From Buttiauxella agrestis ATCC 33320 (GTDB lineage: Bacteria > Pseudomonadota > Gammaproteobacteria > Enterobacterales > Enterobacteriaceae), in contig JALKFA010000001.1 in the NCBI GenBank assembly GCA_024169445.1, positions 2,728,001 through 2,792,000 of the forward strand: a stretch of 64,000 bases of DNA, given 5' to 3'. Under the pieces are notes generated by a model. That model searched no databases. It was not told the origin of the DNA and worked only from the letters and a program-made list of their open reading frames with translations. Of this stretch, positions 51,514-61,466 are shown piece by piece; within the stretch, counting starts at the first letter, position 1, and each line of letters starts with the position of its first letter. Both the position numbers and the translations under genes were made by a program.

Positions 51514-52008
51514 CTAACAGGCAGGCCGCATCAGTTGGTGGTAGCCACGGTCAAACCACACCAGGCCATGGGTATCGTCGTTACGTTCAAGAGCTACTAA
51601 TTCGCAAAATAAAATGTCATGAGTGCCGACCCCCACCACCTGGCTGATGCGGCAGTCGAACGAGACAATGGCCCCTTCCAACTGCGGGCAGCCAGTGGCA
51701 CCGTGGTGCCAGCGAGCAGCGGAGAAACGCTCGGTCATGGCCGTTTTGCCGCCGAATAAATTTGAGAGGGCTTCATGTCCGGCGGCTAATGTGTTGACGC
51801 ACAACGCCTGGTTGCGGCTGAAAATGGGCCACACGGAGGCGCTACGGTTAAGACAAACCAGCAGCGTCGGCGGGTCGTCGGTAACGCTGCACACCGCCGA
51901 GGCGGTAAATCCGGCGCGTCCCGCCGGGCCATCGGTGGTGACGATATTCACCGCTGCCCCCAGGCAAGACATCGCATCGCGAAAGACTTGTTTTTCGACC
52001 ATATTCAT
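51514..52008 (-). CDS. rutF: Flavin reductase RutF
   Basis: A 164-residue flavin reductase of the same length as E. coli RutF. Signature: [30 protein letters not shown], then PTLLVCLNR and [20 protein letters not shown]. It supplies FMNH2 to RutA. The start ([19 protein letters not shown]) follows CCTGAGGAATG; it overlaps nothing and lies 3 bases after the rutE stop. Confidence 0.95.
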   Translation of the reverse strand: MNMVEKQVFRDAMSCLGAAVNIVTTDGPAGRAGFTASAVCSVTDDPPTLLVCLNRSASVWPIFSRNQALCVNTLAAGHEALSNLFGGKTAMTERFSAARWHHGATGCPQLEGAIVSFDCRISQVVGVGTHDILFCELVALERNDDTHGLVWFDRGYHQLMRPAC

Positions 52009-52011
52009 TCC

Positions 52012-52602
52012 TCAGGCCAGGCTACAGGCCGTGTCAAAGGCTAAACGTGGCAAGCGGGTATGGGCTTTCCCCAGGTCGCCATAACCGATGTTAATCAGCA
52101 AATTGCTTTTCCAGCCGTTCGCGCTAAAAAATTCCGCATCGACCTTTTCACGCTCAAAGCCAGACATCGGCCCGGTGTCTAAACCGAGCGCACGACAGGC
52201 GGCAATCAGGTACGCCGCCTGCATCGAGCTGTTACGAAAGGCGGTTTCTTCAGCCAGTTCCGGGCTTGAGGTAAACCACGCGCGGGCATCGGCGTAAGGG
52301 AACAGTGTGGGCAACTGCTCATAGAATGCCGGGTCCCACGCCACGATGGCGGTAACGGGGGCACTCATGGTTTTGTCGATATTGCCTGATGACAACGCCG
52401 GTTTCAGGCGGGCTTTGGCATCACTGCTGCGCACAAACAAAAAGCGCGCGGGCGAGCAGTTGGCGGACGTCGGGCCAAGCCGCAGCAGATGGTAAATTTC
52501 GCTAAGTTGGGTATCGCTCACCGGTTTATCGAGCCACGCGCTGTGGGTTCGTGCGCCAGTGAACAAGGTTTCCAGTGCTTCGGAGGTGATGGCTTTAGTC
52601 AT
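52012..52602 (-). CDS. rutE: Malonic semialdehyde reductase RutE
   Basis: A 196-residue nitroreductase-fold flavoprotein, the same length as E. coli RutE. Seen: [20 protein letters not shown] with the FMN-binding segment, and [15 protein letters not shown]. It reduces malonic semialdehyde to 3-hydroxypropionate, the last step of uracil breakdown by the Rut route. It overlaps rutD by 4 bases. Confidence 0.95.
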   Translation of the reverse strand: MTKAITSEALETLFTGARTHSAWLDKPVSDTQLSEIYHLLRLGPTSANCSPARFLFVRSSDAKARLKPALSSGNIDKTMSAPVTAIVAWDPAFYEQLPTLFPYADARAWFTSSPELAEETAFRNSSMQAAYLIAACRALGLDTGPMSGFEREKVDAEFFSANGWKSNLLINIGYGDLGKAHTRLPRLAFDTACSLA

Positions 52603-53411
52603 ACAATTTCCTTATGCGAAGCGGATTCGGTGGTGAGCAGCGCGGCAAGTGCCGCAATCAGCATCGGGTTAAATTCACTGGCGGCGGTGACGTTGCAGGC
52701 ATGCCCGCCCCACGGCAGGATTTCCAGTACGCTATGCGGCAGCGCATGATGCAACTGCTGCGAGCAATTCCACGGCACCAGCAAGTCGTCGCGGGAACAA
52801 ATCACCAGCACTGGCTGACGGATGTTGGCGGCGGTGGTGTAAAAATCGGCGGTTTTTAACGCATTCAGGCGGCGGGTGAGGTTCTCTTGCCCCTGAAAAT
52901 GTGCGTTGTGCAGGGCTTCTTCAGCTTCCAGTTGTGGTTGATGGGCGGCCATCCAGTCTGCCGGATAGAGAAACAGCGGTTGAGCCTGCAAATAGGCGGC
53001 GGGGCCGCTATCGCGCAGCAGCGTTTCACGCACAGCAAAACAGCGTCGCGTGTGGGCGTTGAGCTGCAACCAGCCGTTGATCACCGCCAGTGCATCAATG
53101 GCAGTCGGGTAATCCAGTGCCAGCTGCATGGCAACCAGCCCGCCCAATGCATGCCCGAGTACGCAGTAATGTTCGATGCCGTGATGCAACATGGCGCTGT
53201 GGATCTCCTGCGCCATATCCGCAAGCGAGTAATCAGCAGGTAGCGGTTGCTGATTGGCCCCCGTACCGCGCTGGTCATACACCACCAGTTGGTAGTGCTC
53301 GGCCAGTGCCGCACGTTGTGGCAGCCAGTAACTGCCGCTGCCTCCCAGCCCGGCAATCAGCAGTAATACAGGCGCGCCAGGGAAGGGCGCGCGAGTCAGT
53401 TCAATCTGCAT
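52599..53411 (-). CDS. rutD: Putative aminoacrylate hydrolase RutD
   Basis: A 270-residue alpha/beta-hydrolase (E. coli 266). The nucleophile elbow reads [14 protein letters not shown]: the usual serine is alanine, as in E. coli Rut[15 protein letters not shown] and [14 protein letters not shown] carry the other triad positions. It is thought to speed the breakdown of aminoacrylate. Together with RutC it removes toxic intermediates. It ends 4 bases into rutE and starts 3 bases after rutC. Confidence 0.94.
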   Translation of the reverse strand: MQIELTRAPFPGAPVLLLIAGLGGSGSYWLPQRAALAEHYQLVVYDQRGTGANQQPLPADYSLADMAQEIHSAMLHHGIEHYCVLGHALGGLVAMQLALDYPTAIDALAVINGWLQLNAHTRRCFAVRETLLRDSGPAAYLQAQPLFLYPADWMAAHQPQLEAEEALHNAHFQGQENLTRRLNALKTADFYTTAANIRQPVLVICSRDDLLVPWNCSQQLHHALPHSVLEILPWGGHACNVTAASEFNPMLIAALAALLTTESASHKEIV

Positions 53412-53414
53412 AGG

Positions 53415-53801
53415 CTATTTCCCTACATGGGCGACGGTGGCGATTTCGACCAGTGCGTCCGGTTTGACCAGACCACACTGGATACAAAATCGTGCTGGTT
53501 TGTCGCCGGGGAAAAACTCGGCATACACTTCGTTGATGGCGGCGTAATTCGTCCAGTCAGTAATAAAAATCGAATTAAACGTCACGTCATCCATGGTGCC
53601 GCCAGCGGTTTCAATCACTGACTTAATGGTTTCCAGCACATGGCGGGTTTGGGCTTTGGCATCACCGACATACACCACATTATTCTGCTTATCGAACGGC
53701 AGGGTGCCGGAAACATACACCACACCATCAGCCAGCGTACCGGGTACAAACGGGGCGATAGGCGTGCTGGTTGCTGGGGGGATAATCACTGATTTCGGCA
53801 T
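53415..53801 (-). CDS. rutC: RidA-family 3-aminoacrylate deaminase RutC
   Basis: A 128-residue RidA/YjgF-family protein of the same length as E. coli Rut[37 protein letters not shown] and [18 protein letters not shown] carry the family signature with the conserved Arg and Glu. The start [15 protein letters not shown] follows AACAGGAGAAAAACG; a longer reading frame upstream overlaps rutB and is not used. Confidence 0.95.
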   Translation of the reverse strand: MPKSVIIPPATSTPIAPFVPGTLADGVVYVSGTLPFDKQNNVVYVGDAKAQTRHVLETIKSVIETAGGTMDDVTFNSIFITDWTNYAAINEVYAEFFPGDKPARFCIQCGLVKPDALVEIATVAHVGK

Positions 53802-53815
53802 CGTTTTTCTCCTGT

Positions 53816-54514
53816 TCAGGCAATTCGGGCAAGGGATTGTGGCTGCAATGCCTGGCAAAATGTGCCGACGTCGCTGACCCATCCAAAGAACGTTTCGATA
53901 TTGAATAATGCGGCCTGCTGCGCAAAAGCTGGCCCCGCCTGGTGGGTGGCATCGGCGAGTACCACACCAAAATATTCAAGGAAAAAGCCGTCGCGTAGCG
54001 TCGATTCCACGCAGACATTGGTGGCGATACCAGTAAAGACCAGGTGGCGAATGCCGCGTGAGCGCAGCAGGCTATCCAATGGCGTGTTAAAGAAACCGCT
54101 GTAACGAGGTTTGGGTAACACAATGTCGCCCGCCTGCGGCACCAGTTCATCCACCAGTTGGTAATCCCAACTGCCTTTTGCCAGCAGTGTTCCCTGTAGT
54201 TCTGGTTGCTTACGCATGGTTTTCAGGGCGTTAGATTTATGGAAGTTAGGCGAGCCAGGCCCGCCCGCTTCAACGTATTCGCTGTCCCAGCCGTTCTGGA
54301 ACCAGACAATCAGCATGCCCGCCTGGCGCGCGGCGGCCACGGCGGTTTTGATATTTTCAATCACCGGTTGGGTAGCCGAAACATCAAATCCGGCTAAATC
54401 GAGATAACCGCCTTTACTGGCATAGGCGTTTTGCATATCGACGACGATCAGCGCGGTTTGTTCAACGCTGAAACTCATCGCTTCGGGGCGCGCCTCGAGC
54501 GTTATTTTCCTCAT
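53816..54514 (-). CDS. rutB: Ureidoacrylate amidohydrolase RutB
   Basis: A 232-residue isochorismatase-like cysteine hydrolase (E. coli 230). The catalytic residues are the Asp in [11 protein letters not shown], the Lys in [11 protein letters not shown], and the Cys in [15 protein letters not shown]. It splits ureidoacrylate into carbamate and aminoacrylate. Its ATG overlaps the rutA stop (TGATG), so the two are coupled. The ribosome-binding site GAGGTGG is inside rutA. Confidence 0.96.
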   Translation of the reverse strand: MRKITLEARPEAMSFSVEQTALIVVDMQNAYASKGGYLDLAGFDVSATQPVIENIKTAVAAARQAGMLIVWFQNGWDSEYVEAGGPGSPNFHKSNALKTMRKQPELQGTLLAKGSWDYQLVDELVPQAGDIVLPKPRYSGFFNTPLDSLLRSRGIRHLVFTGIATNVCVESTLRDGFFLEYFGVVLADATHQAGPAFAQQAALFNIETFFGWVSDVGTFCQALQPQSLARIA

Positions 54515-55605
54515 CACGCCACCTCACGCGTTGAAGGTGAAAGGTGAGCGCGCGACTGCATTAGCGGCTGGATTTTTTCACCAAACGCTTCGATGCCCAC
54601 TAAAAAATCATCGAAAGTCAGTAAGACTCCTTCAGCGCCTGGCACGGTGGCCACTTCATCCAGCAGACGGGCAACGGTGGCGTAAGAACCCACTAAGGTG
54701 CCCATATTGATATTCACCGCCGAGGTGGGATCCGCCATCTGGCGCACGTTGGTGTCAGCACCAGAACGGGTGTCTTTCTGGCTTTGTTCGGTCAACCACG
54801 CCAGCGCTTCTTCGTCAGCCCCGGCTTTGTAGTGTTCCCACCTGGCGCGTGCGGCTTCGTCGGTTTCATCGGCAATAATCATAAACAGCACGTAGGAACC
54901 GACTTCGCGACCGGTTTTTTCGGCGGCTTCAACCATGCGTGCGGCGGTGGGGGCGAAAGCGGTCGGCGTATTGACACCTTTGCCAAAGCAGAAGTTGTAG
55001 TCAGCGTATTCGGCAGAGAACGCCATTCCGGCGTCACTTTGTCCGGCACAGATCATTTTTACCGCTTTGGCCGGGCGCGGGCTTAAACGGCAGTCATTCA
55101 TAGTGAAGAACTCGCCTTTTAAATCGCTGTGTCCGGTTCCCCACAAATCACGCAGCACCGTAGCGTATTCGGCAAGGTAGTCGTAGCGACGTGCGAAGTA
55201 TTCGTCACCCGGCCAGATCCCCATTTGCTCGTATTCTGGTTTTTGCCAGCCGGTCACCAGATTGATGCCAAAACGGCCTGGGGCAATGGAGTCAATGGTC
55301 GATGCCATTCGCGCCACAATGGCGGGGGGCAACGTCAGCGTGGCGGCGGTAGCATAGATTTGAATGCGTGAGGTGACGGCAGCAAGACCTGCCATCAGGC
55401 TGAACGACTCCAGGTTGTGATCCCAGAATTCTGTTTTGCCGCCAAAACCGCGCAGCTTGATCATTGAGAGGGCAAAGTCGAAATCGTAGTACTCCGCCTG
55501 TTGCACAATCGCTTTGTTCAGCTCAAAAGTGGGCATGTATTGCGGCGCGGTAGTGGAAATTAACCAGCCGTTGTTACCGATAGGGACGAATACACCAATT
55601 TTCAT
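54514..55605 (-). CDS. rutA: Pyrimidine monooxygenase RutA
   Basis: A 363-residue luciferase-like flavin monooxygenase, matching E. coli Rut[38 protein letters not shown], and [19 protein letters not shown] are conserved. It opens the uracil or thymine ring between N3 and C4 with O2 and FMNH2 from RutF. It is the first gene of rutABCDEFG. The start after CCTGAGATG matches the family N-terminus. A longer in-frame start would lie inside the ERIC element. Confidence 0.96.
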   Translation of the reverse strand: MKIGVFVPIGNNGWLISTTAPQYMPTFELNKAIVQQAEYYDFDFALSMIKLRGFGGKTEFWDHNLESFSLMAGLAAVTSRIQIYATAATLTLPPAIVARMASTIDSIAPGRFGINLVTGWQKPEYEQMGIWPGDEYFARRYDYLAEYATVLRDLWGTGHSDLKGEFFTMNDCRLSPRPAKAVKMICAGQSDAGMAFSAEYADYNFCFGKGVNTPTAFAPTAARMVEAAEKTGREVGSYVLFMIIADETDEAARARWEHYKAGADEEALAWLTEQSQKDTRSGADTNVRQMADPTSAVNINMGTLVGSYATVARLLDEVATVPGAEGVLLTFDDFLVGIEAFGEKIQPLMQSRAHLSPSTREVA

Positions 55606-55629
55606 CTCAGGCCTCTCATCACAGGTGGT

Positions 55630-55754
55630 ATACCCATCATCCTTCAAGCCGCAGCGGCGTTGGCTGCAGACGCTAGCCCCAGTCACTAACTCAAGTAAGC
55701 TCCTGGGGACAATCGTCCTTGCCGCCTTGCTGCAACTCGAATGCTAATGGGTAT
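55630..55754. repeat. ERIC element in the rutA leader
   Basis: A 125-bp imperfect palindrome bounded by ATACCCAT (55630-55637) and ATGGGTAT (55747-55754). The centre contains CCAGTCAC and AAGTAAGCTCCTGGGGA, the core used for ERIC-PCR primers. It lies between the sigma-54 promoter and rutA, so it should be transcribed as part of the rut mRNA leader. Confidence 0.85.
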
Positions 55755-55774
55755 TGATTTGTCATTTGTGTCTT

Positions 55775-55790
55775 TGCAAGCCGGATGCCA
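55775..55790 (-). promoter_or_regulatory. Sigma-54 promoter of the rut operon
   Basis: On the minus strand: TGGCAT-N5-TTGCA (55790-55775), differing from the TGGCAC-N5-TTGCA consensus at one position and keeping the GG and GC at the required spacing. Transcription would start near 55764 and run about 160 bases before rutA. E. coli rutA is known to be driven by sigma-54 with NtrC. Confidence 0.8.
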
Positions 55791-55854
55791 GGTTGGTAAA
55801 TTGGTTTGTTATCATAATGTTGAATATAGGTTTCTATTTTTGATGCGTTAAAAT

Positions 55855-55870
55855 CAGACTGTTTGGTCAA
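55855..55870. promoter_or_regulatory. Candidate RutR operator
   Basis: CAGACTG-TT-TGGTCAA, compared with the RutR consensus TTGACCA-N2-TGGTCAA: the right half is perfect and the left half matches at three of seven positions. It lies in the rutA-rutR intergenic region. Confidence 0.5.
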
Positions 55871-55897
55871 AATGAGTGCACAAAAAACAGGCGCCAT

Positions 55898-55914
55898 TGC
55901 GCTTTCAGGGTGCA
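55898..55914. promoter_or_regulatory. Candidate NtrC-binding site for the rut operon
   Basis: TGCGC-N7-GTGCA, close to the NtrC consensus TGCAC-N7-GTGCA (one mismatch). It is about 120 bases upstream of the sigma-54 promoter, a normal distance for an NtrC enhancer. Single GTGCA half-sites lie nearby. Confidence 0.5.
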
Positions 55915-55988
55915 AATGACGTGCAAACTGATCGTTGTCGCAGGTAGGTTTTGTTATGCTGTCGGGCAAAACGGCATGGAGAGAGCGC

Positions 55989-56633
55989 ATGGCACAAGGT
56001 GCGGCAGCAACGAAAGAGACCGGGCGGCGTGTTCGCGCAGTAGCGGCGAAAAAGCAGGCTATTCTGGCGGCAGGGCTGGAGTTTTTCTCACAATACGGCA
56101 TTCACGGCACCAGTATTGAACAGGTGGCGGAACGAGCTGAAGTTTCTAAAACTAACCTTCTCTATTATTACCCCTCAAAAGAAGCGCTCTATGTTGCGGT
56201 GCTTAAACAGATTCTGGATATCTGGCTCGCCCCGTTGCGCGCCTTTCGTGAAGATTTACAGCCGCTGGTGGCGATCGGCGAATATATCCGTTTGAAGCTG
56301 GAAGTTTCCCGTGATTATCCGCAAGCCTCACGCTTGTTCTGCCTGGAAATGTTGCAAGGTGCGCCGTTGTTGAAAGCAGAGTTGAGCGGCGATTTGAAGT
56401 CGCTGGTCGATGATAAATCGGCGATCATTGCCGGTTGGGTAGAAAGCGGGAAACTGGCGGCGGTTGATCCACACCATCTGATTTTCATGCTGTGGGCGAC
56501 GACGCAACACTACGCCGACTTTGCCAGCCAGGTTGAAGCGGTGGCAGGGAGCAATTTACAAGACGAAGAATTTTTCCGCCGCACGGTCGAGAACGTGCAG
56601 CGGATGATTATTGAAGGGATTCGGGTGCGTTAA
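55989..56633 (+). CDS. rutR: TetR-family regulator RutR
   Basis: A 214-residue TetR-type regulator (E. coli 212). The helix-turn-helix is SIEQVAERAEVSKTNLLYYY followed by SKEALYVAVLKQIL. The ligand domain contains LKLEVSRDYPQASRLFCLEM and ends NVQRMIIEGIRVR. It represses rut and controls pyrimidine genes; uracil and thymine are inducers. The start MAQGAAATKE follows GGAGAGAGCGC; a longer frame upstream has no family match. It overlaps the LprI-like gene by 4 bases. Confidence 0.95.
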   Translation: MAQGAAATKETGRRVRAVAAKKQAILAAGLEFFSQYGIHGTSIEQVAERAEVSKTNLLYYYPSKEALYVAVLKQILDIWLAPLRAFREDLQPLVAIGEYIRLKLEVSRDYPQASRLFCLEMLQGAPLLKAELSGDLKSLVDDKSAIIAGWVESGKLAAVDPHHLIFMLWATTQHYADFASQVEAVAGSNLQDEEFFRRTVENVQRMIIEGIRVR

Positions 56634-57028
56634 TTCGGGCTTGAATGGAAAACACAGCTGACATCGCCTTCTTCGCATTGCAGCGTGCTTTTCAGCAGCT
56701 CAGTGCGCTCGCGGGTTTTGTCAGTCATACACTGGGCGTGCACCATTGGCGCGACAGATGCGCCATCAGCCCCTGAAGTTAAAAACGCGCAATCGGCATC
56801 GCGAAAAGCAATCCACGCATTTTGCGCTGCTTTTAACTGTGTTTTCTGGGTGTCGGTGGCGAGTTTCATCGCCTGCTGATAAGCGTGGTTGAGCAAATCA
56901 TCCTGCTTCTTAAATTCTTTGCCATAACACTCATTCAGCCCGGCCTGAGATGTTTCGTTATCGCAACTGTCAGCCAGTACGTTAGCGCTCAGCAGCAATC
57001 CCGTAATCAGTAAACAAACGCGTTTCAT
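56630..57028 (-). CDS. LprI/DUF1311-family secreted protein
   Basis: A 132-residue protein with the signal peptide MKRVCLLITGLLLSANVLA. The mature part is a DUF1311/LprI domain with cysteines (SCDNE, ECYGKEFKK, DCAFL, HAQCM), the motif QLKAAQNAWIAFRDADC, and another pair near the end (LQCEEGDVSCVF). Relatives in the family include lysozyme inhibitors. Three ATGs in a row occur; the third (57028) has the best spacing from GAGG. The 3' end overlaps rutR. Confidence 0.8.
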   Translation of the reverse strand: MKRVCLLITGLLLSANVLADSCDNETSQAGLNECYGKEFKKQDDLLNHAYQQAMKLATDTQKTQLKAAQNAWIAFRDADCAFLTSGADGASVAPMVHAQCMTDKTRERTELLKSTLQCEEGDVSCVFHSSPN

Positions 57029-57057
57029 CATCATTCCTCGAAGAAAAAGGCCTTTAT

Positions 57058-57090
57058 AGGATGGATGGCGCTATCGCTTTTCCACCCTAC
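57058..57090. repeat. REP-like palindromic unit
   Basis: GGATGGATGGCGC to TTCCACCCTAC: one hairpin unit of the same family as at 40155 and 62996, between the LprI-like gene and the end of putA. Confidence 0.65.
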
Positions 57091-57128
57091 AAGGCCATAC
57101 AAATTATTCCCGAAAGCTTAGTGAAACC

Positions 57129-60100
57129 TTAGCCGATTGTCATCAGACTGGCATTACCACCGGCGGCTGCGGTGTTCACGCTCAGCGAACGCTCAACGTA
57201 CAAACGTTCCAGCAACAGATTGGTTTCTCCGCGCGCAAAGCCTTGCACCGAAACAATCGCCCCATTGCGGGCCGCGACTTTTTCGCATAGCGCACGCAAC
57301 TGGTCGGAATCACCGTGGTAAATCACCGCATCAAACAGCTGGCCGAGCAGGGCATCTTCTTTGGCAAAATCGATGTGCTTTTGCACCCGCGCAGGCAGGG
57401 CTTTTGCCAGTTCACGATGCAGCTTGTCATCGGCCCATAGTGCACGGCTACCAACACTAGTCACCGCCGCCAGTTGCACCAGCGCATCTTGCTCGTTATC
57501 GGCGATACACAATACGCGCTCACGTGGCATTAAGGCGTAGGTGTTGCGCTCACCGGTTGGCCCCGGCAATTGGCGCAGCGTGCCGCTTTGCGCAAGTTGC
57601 GCGAAACGTTCGCACACGGCTGGCAATTCACCTTTGTTGGCCGCCCATTGCGTTAGTGCCTGATGGGATTCCTGCAAGCTGGCCTTCAGCGTGGTATCCA
57701 CCGGCAATTCAGCATCCTGGCGATTAAACGTCGTTTGCAGCGCATTGTCCGGGCGGTTCGCCAGCAGGCGGTACAGATACAGCGGGCCACCGGCTTTCGG
57801 TCCAGTCCCCGATAAACCTTCGCCGCCGAATGGCTGCACGCCGACCACCGCACCGACCATATTGCGGTTCACATACATATTGCCGACATGTGCTGAACCG
57901 GTCACCTGAGCGATGGTTTCATCGATACGGGTATGCACACCCAGCGTCAGGCCATATCCGGCAGCATTGATTTGCTTAATCAATGCTTCGAGGTTGCTGC
58001 GGTTGTAACGCACCACGTGCAACACCGGGCCAAACACTTCTTTTTGCATCTCGTCGAAGCTTTCCAGCTCAATCAATGTTGGCGCAACGAACGTGCCGCT
58101 TTGCCACTCTTTCGCATCCACGCTGTTATCACGCACCGCCTGGAATACTTTGCGGCCTTTGCTGCGTAGCGTCTGGATATGCTGCTCGATATTCTCTTTC
58201 GCTTCGGCGTCGATAACCGGGCCGATGTCGGTCGTCAGGCGGCCTGGGTTGCCCATGCGGCATTCCGCCATCGCACCGCGCAGCATTTGCAGCGTGTGCT
58301 CGGCAACATCCTCCTGAATACACAACACGCGCAATGCAGAACAACGCTGTCCGGCGCTATCAAATGCCGAGGCCAGCACATCAACCACGACTTGCTCGGT
58401 GAGCGCCGAAGAATCAACGATCATCGCGTTCAGACCACCAGTTTCAGCTATCAGCGGTGTTGGGCGGCCTTGCGGGTCCAGACGGTCAGCAATGTTGCGT
58501 TGCAGCAGTGTCGCGACTTCGGTGGAACCGGTAAACATCACGCCACGGACACGAGGATCACCTGTCAACTGTGCGCCAACCGTTTCACCACGGCCTGGTA
58601 GCAATTGCAGCACGCCCGCAGGCACACCAGCTTCCAACAGAATGGCAACGCCTTGCGCAGCAATCAGAGGAGTTTGTTCAGCCGGTTTTGCCAGCACGCT
58701 GTTACCCGCGGCAAGGGCGGCAGCAATCTGGCCGCTAAAGATGGCCAGTGGGAAGTTCCATGGGCTGATACAGACCACCGGGCCGAGCGGACGGTGGGTT
58801 TCGTTATCGAAATCATCGCGCACCTGACCGGCGTAATAGTGCAGGAAATCCACCGCTTCGCGCACTTCAGCAATCGCGTTGCTGAAGGTTTTGCCAGCTT
58901 CGCGCACCAGAATGCCAATCAATTGCTGCATCTGGCCTTCCATCATCACGGCTGCACGTTCAAGAATCGCGGCGCGTTCTTGTGGCGGGGTGGCGAACCA
59001 GATTGGCGCGTTGTTCACCGCACTTTCCAGCGCCTGAGAAACTTCTTCTGGCGTGGCTTCGCGAGTGAAACCGACGATGTCAGTCGGCTCTGCCGGGTTC
59101 TTCACGGCCACCATGTCGCCCGCCGCAACGGCATGTTCTAACATTGGCAGCGCTTGCCACTTCTGGGCTGCGCTATTGAGCAGTGCAGAGGAGAGTGACG
59201 CCAGACGATGTTCGTTCGCCAGGTCCAGGCCGCTGGAGTTGGTGCGACCCGCGCCATACAACTCTTTTGGCGTGGCAATTTTTGGATGTGGCAAGCCAAG
59301 CTGACCTTCTTTTGCCGCGATAGCTTCGATAGCGGTTACCGGGTCGGCAACCAGTTCGTCGAGCGGCAAGGTGTTGTCGGCAATACGGTTAACAAACGAG
59401 GTGTTGGCACCGTTTTCTAACAGGCGGCGCACCAGGTAAGCCAGCAGCGTTTCATGGGTGCCGACCGGTGCATAAATGCGGCAAGGGCGGTTCAGTTTGC
59501 CATCGGCAACTTTGCCGACCACTTGATCATAAAGCGGTTCGCCCATGCCGTGCAGGCACTGGAATTCATATTGGCCTGGGTAATAGTTTTGCCCGGCCAG
59601 GTTGTAGATTGCCGCCAGGGTGTGCGCGTTGTGTGTGGCGAACTGCGGGTAAATCAGATTCGGCACTGCCAACAGCTTTTTGGCGCAGGCGAGGTAGGAA
59701 ATATCGGTGTAAACCTTACGCGTATATACCGGATAGCCTTCCAGCCCGTCCATTTGTGCGCGTTTGATTTCGCTGTCCCAATATGCGCCTTTCACCAGGC
59801 GGATCATCAGGCGGCGACGGCTACGGGAAGCGAGGTCAACCAGGTAGTCAATGACAAACGGGCAGCGCTTTTGGTAGGCCTGAATGACGAAGCCGATGCC
59901 GTTCCAGCCTGCCAGTTCCGGTTCGAAACAGAGTTTTTCCAACAGGTCGAGGGAGATCTCCAGACGGTCGGCTTCTTCCGCATCGATGTTAATCCCCACG
60001 TCATACTGGCGAGCCAGCAGCGTCAGAGATTTCAGGCGTGGGTATAACTCTTCCATCACGCGGTCATACTGCGCGCGGTTGTAGCGCGGATGCAGCGCAG

Positions 60101-61088
60101 AAAGTTTGATTGAGATGCCCGGGCCTTCATAAATGCCACGGCCATTAGAAGCTTTGCCAATCGCGTGAATCGCTTGCTGGTAAGAAACCATGTAAGCCTG
60201 CGCATCGGCGGCGGTTAATGCCGCTTCACCCAACATATCGTAGGAGTAGCGGAAACCTTTTTCTTCCAGTTTGCGGGCGTTGGCAAGCGCCTCGGCAATG
60301 GTTTCGCCGGTGACAAACTGCTCGCCCATTAAACGCATCGCCATGTCCACACCTTTACGGATCAGCGGTTCACCGCTTTTCCCGATGATGCGGTTCAGGG
60401 AGGTCGACAGGCTGGCTTCATTGTGGGTGGACACCAGTTTGCCGGTAAACAGCAAACCCCAGGTGGCGGCGTTGACAAATAGCGACGGGCTACGGCCAAT
60501 ATGCGAATGCCAGTTGCCGTTGCTGATTTTGTCGCGAATTAACGCATCACGCGTGGCTTTATCCGGGATACGCAGCAACGCTTCGGCCAGACACATTAGC
60601 GCCACACCTTCTTGCGAGGAAAGCGAGAATTCTTGCAGCAAACCTTGTACCATGCCCGCCCGACCAGAGGCGCTCTTCTGATTGCGCAGTTTTTCGGCCA
60701 GTTGATAAGCCAGTTTATGAGTTTGTTCGGCGATAGCTTGCGGCAGGCGAGCCTGTTCCAGAATCATCGGCACCGCGTCGGTTTCTGGACGACGCCATGC
60801 GGCAGTAATGGCGGCACGGGTAACCGATTGCGGCAGAATTTGTTCAGCGAAATCGAGGAACGGTTGGTGCGCCTCGTCAACGTGCGGAGCGGCTTCATCA
60901 CTTTCGTTTGCTGCACCCGCTAACAGGGCCGGCAGTTCTGGTAATTCGTCATTATTTTCGAGACGTTCCAGATAATTAAAAATCGCCTGTTTAATTAGCC
61001 AGTGCGGTGTGCGGTCAATACGTGATGCGGCTTCTTTGATGCGCTCGCGGGTTGCGTCGTCGAGTTTGACGCCCATGGTGGTGGCCAT
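57129..61088 (-). CDS. putA: Bifunctional proline dehydrogenase/P5C dehydrogenase PutA
   Basis: A 1319-residue trifunctional flavoprotein (E. coli 1320). N-terminal ribbon-helix-helix (MGVKLDDATRERIKEAASRI, about 1-47) that represses put; PRODH barrel (about 260-610, with NIDAEEADRLEISLDLLEKL and IRLVKGAYWDSEIKRAQ); P5C dehydrogenase (about 650-1130) with catalytic Cys in DSAGQRCSALRVL and glutamate in LIAETGGLN; C-terminal conserved domain ending SVNTAAAGGNASLMTIG. Oxidises proline to glutamate and moves to the membrane when reduced. Divergent from putP, sharing the operator region. Confidence 0.98.
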   Translation of the reverse strand: MATTMGVKLDDATRERIKEAASRIDRTPHWLIKQAIFNYLERLENNDELPELPALLAGAANESDEAAPHVDEAHQPFLDFAEQILPQSVTRAAITAAWRRPETDAVPMILEQARLPQAIAEQTHKLAYQLAEKLRNQKSASGRAGMVQGLLQEFSLSSQEGVALMCLAEALLRIPDKATRDALIRDKISNGNWHSHIGRSPSLFVNAATWGLLFTGKLVSTHNEASLSTSLNRIIGKSGEPLIRKGVDMAMRLMGEQFVTGETIAEALANARKLEEKGFRYSYDMLGEAALTAADAQAYMVSYQQAIHAIGKASNGRGIYEGPGISIKLSALHPRYNRAQYDRVMEELYPRLKSLTLLARQYDVGINIDAEEADRLEISLDLLEKLCFEPELAGWNGIGFVIQAYQKRCPFVIDYLVDLASRSRRRLMIRLVKGAYWDSEIKRAQMDGLEGYPVYTRKVYTDISYLACAKKLLAVPNLIYPQFATHNAHTLAAIYNLAGQNYYPGQYEFQCLHGMGEPLYDQVVGKVADGKLNRPCRIYAPVGTHETLLAYLVRRLLENGANTSFVNRIADNTLPLDELVADPVTAIEAIAAKEGQLGLPHPKIATPKELYGAGRTNSSGLDLANEHRLASLSSALLNSAAQKWQALPMLEHAVAAGDMVAVKNPAEPTDIVGFTREATPEEVSQALESAVNNAPIWFATPPQERAAILERAAVMMEGQMQQLIGILVREAGKTFSNAIAEVREAVDFLHYYAGQVRDDFDNETHRPLGPVVCISPWNFPLAIFSGQIAAALAAGNSVLAKPAEQTPLIAAQGVAILLEAGVPAGVLQLLPGRGETVGAQLTGDPRVRGVMFTGSTEVATLLQRNIADRLDPQGRPTPLIAETGGLNAMIVDSSALTEQVVVDVLASAFDSAGQRCSALRVLCIQEDVAEHTLQMLRGAMAECRMGNPGRLTTDIGPVIDAEAKENIEQHIQTLRSKGRKVFQAVRDNSVDAKEWQSGTFVAPTLIELESFDEMQKEVFGPVLHVVRYNRSNLEALIKQINAAGYGLTLGVHTRIDETIAQVTGSAHVGNMYVNRNMVGAVVGVQPFGGEGLSGTGPKAGGPLYLYRLLANRPDNALQTTFNRQDAELPVDTTLKASLQESHQALTQWAANKGELPAVCERFAQLAQSGTLRQLPGPTGERNTYALMPRERVLCIADNEQDALVQLAAVTSVGSRALWADDKLHRELAKALPARVQKHIDFAKEDALLGQLFDAVIYHGDSDQLRALCEKVAARNGAIVSVQGFARGETNLLLERLYVERSLSVNTAAAGGNASLMTIG

Positions 61089-61165
61089 TAGTGCTCCTGT
61101 TTACCCGTTATTAATCGGGTGAGTACATATAGGGTTGATAAAAGTTATCCGGCAATATCTATCAT

Positions 61166-61342
61166 GTTGCAACTTTGTGCAACCTTGTTAAATGTGAGCC
61201 AGATAGCAAGCTGAAAAAAGAGTGAATTGTTAAATAAGAAATAAGGGAGTTGTCTGGCTAATCATTTGCTGACAGGGCGAAATTACCGACATAGTTAACA
61301 CTTTCCATAGGTGCAACCGTAAAAAGCGTGAGCGAGTGCAAC
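61166..61342. promoter_or_regulatory. PutA operator cluster in the putA-putP gap
   Basis: The 378-base gap holds five copies of the PutA half-site GTTGCA/TGCAAC: 61166-61171, 61168-61173 (overlapping, opposite strand), 61178-61183, 61312-61317 and 61337-61342. The first three lie on the putA side and the last two on the putP side. No gene is seen in this gap. Confidence 0.8.
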
Positions 61343-61466
61343 CTCCTGCAAAAAGCTATTTTTTGTACGGTGAATTTATTGTGAATAGTGTGTTAAAACG
61401 CTTGCGAATAAAAATGACTATATCCCCGTGCTGCGTTCCGGCATGGATAAAAATTTGGAGATCTGC

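Noticed and set aside
59454-60047. Rightward open frame of 197 codons inside putA
   Set aside because: Antisense shadow of the PRODH domain; no start signal.
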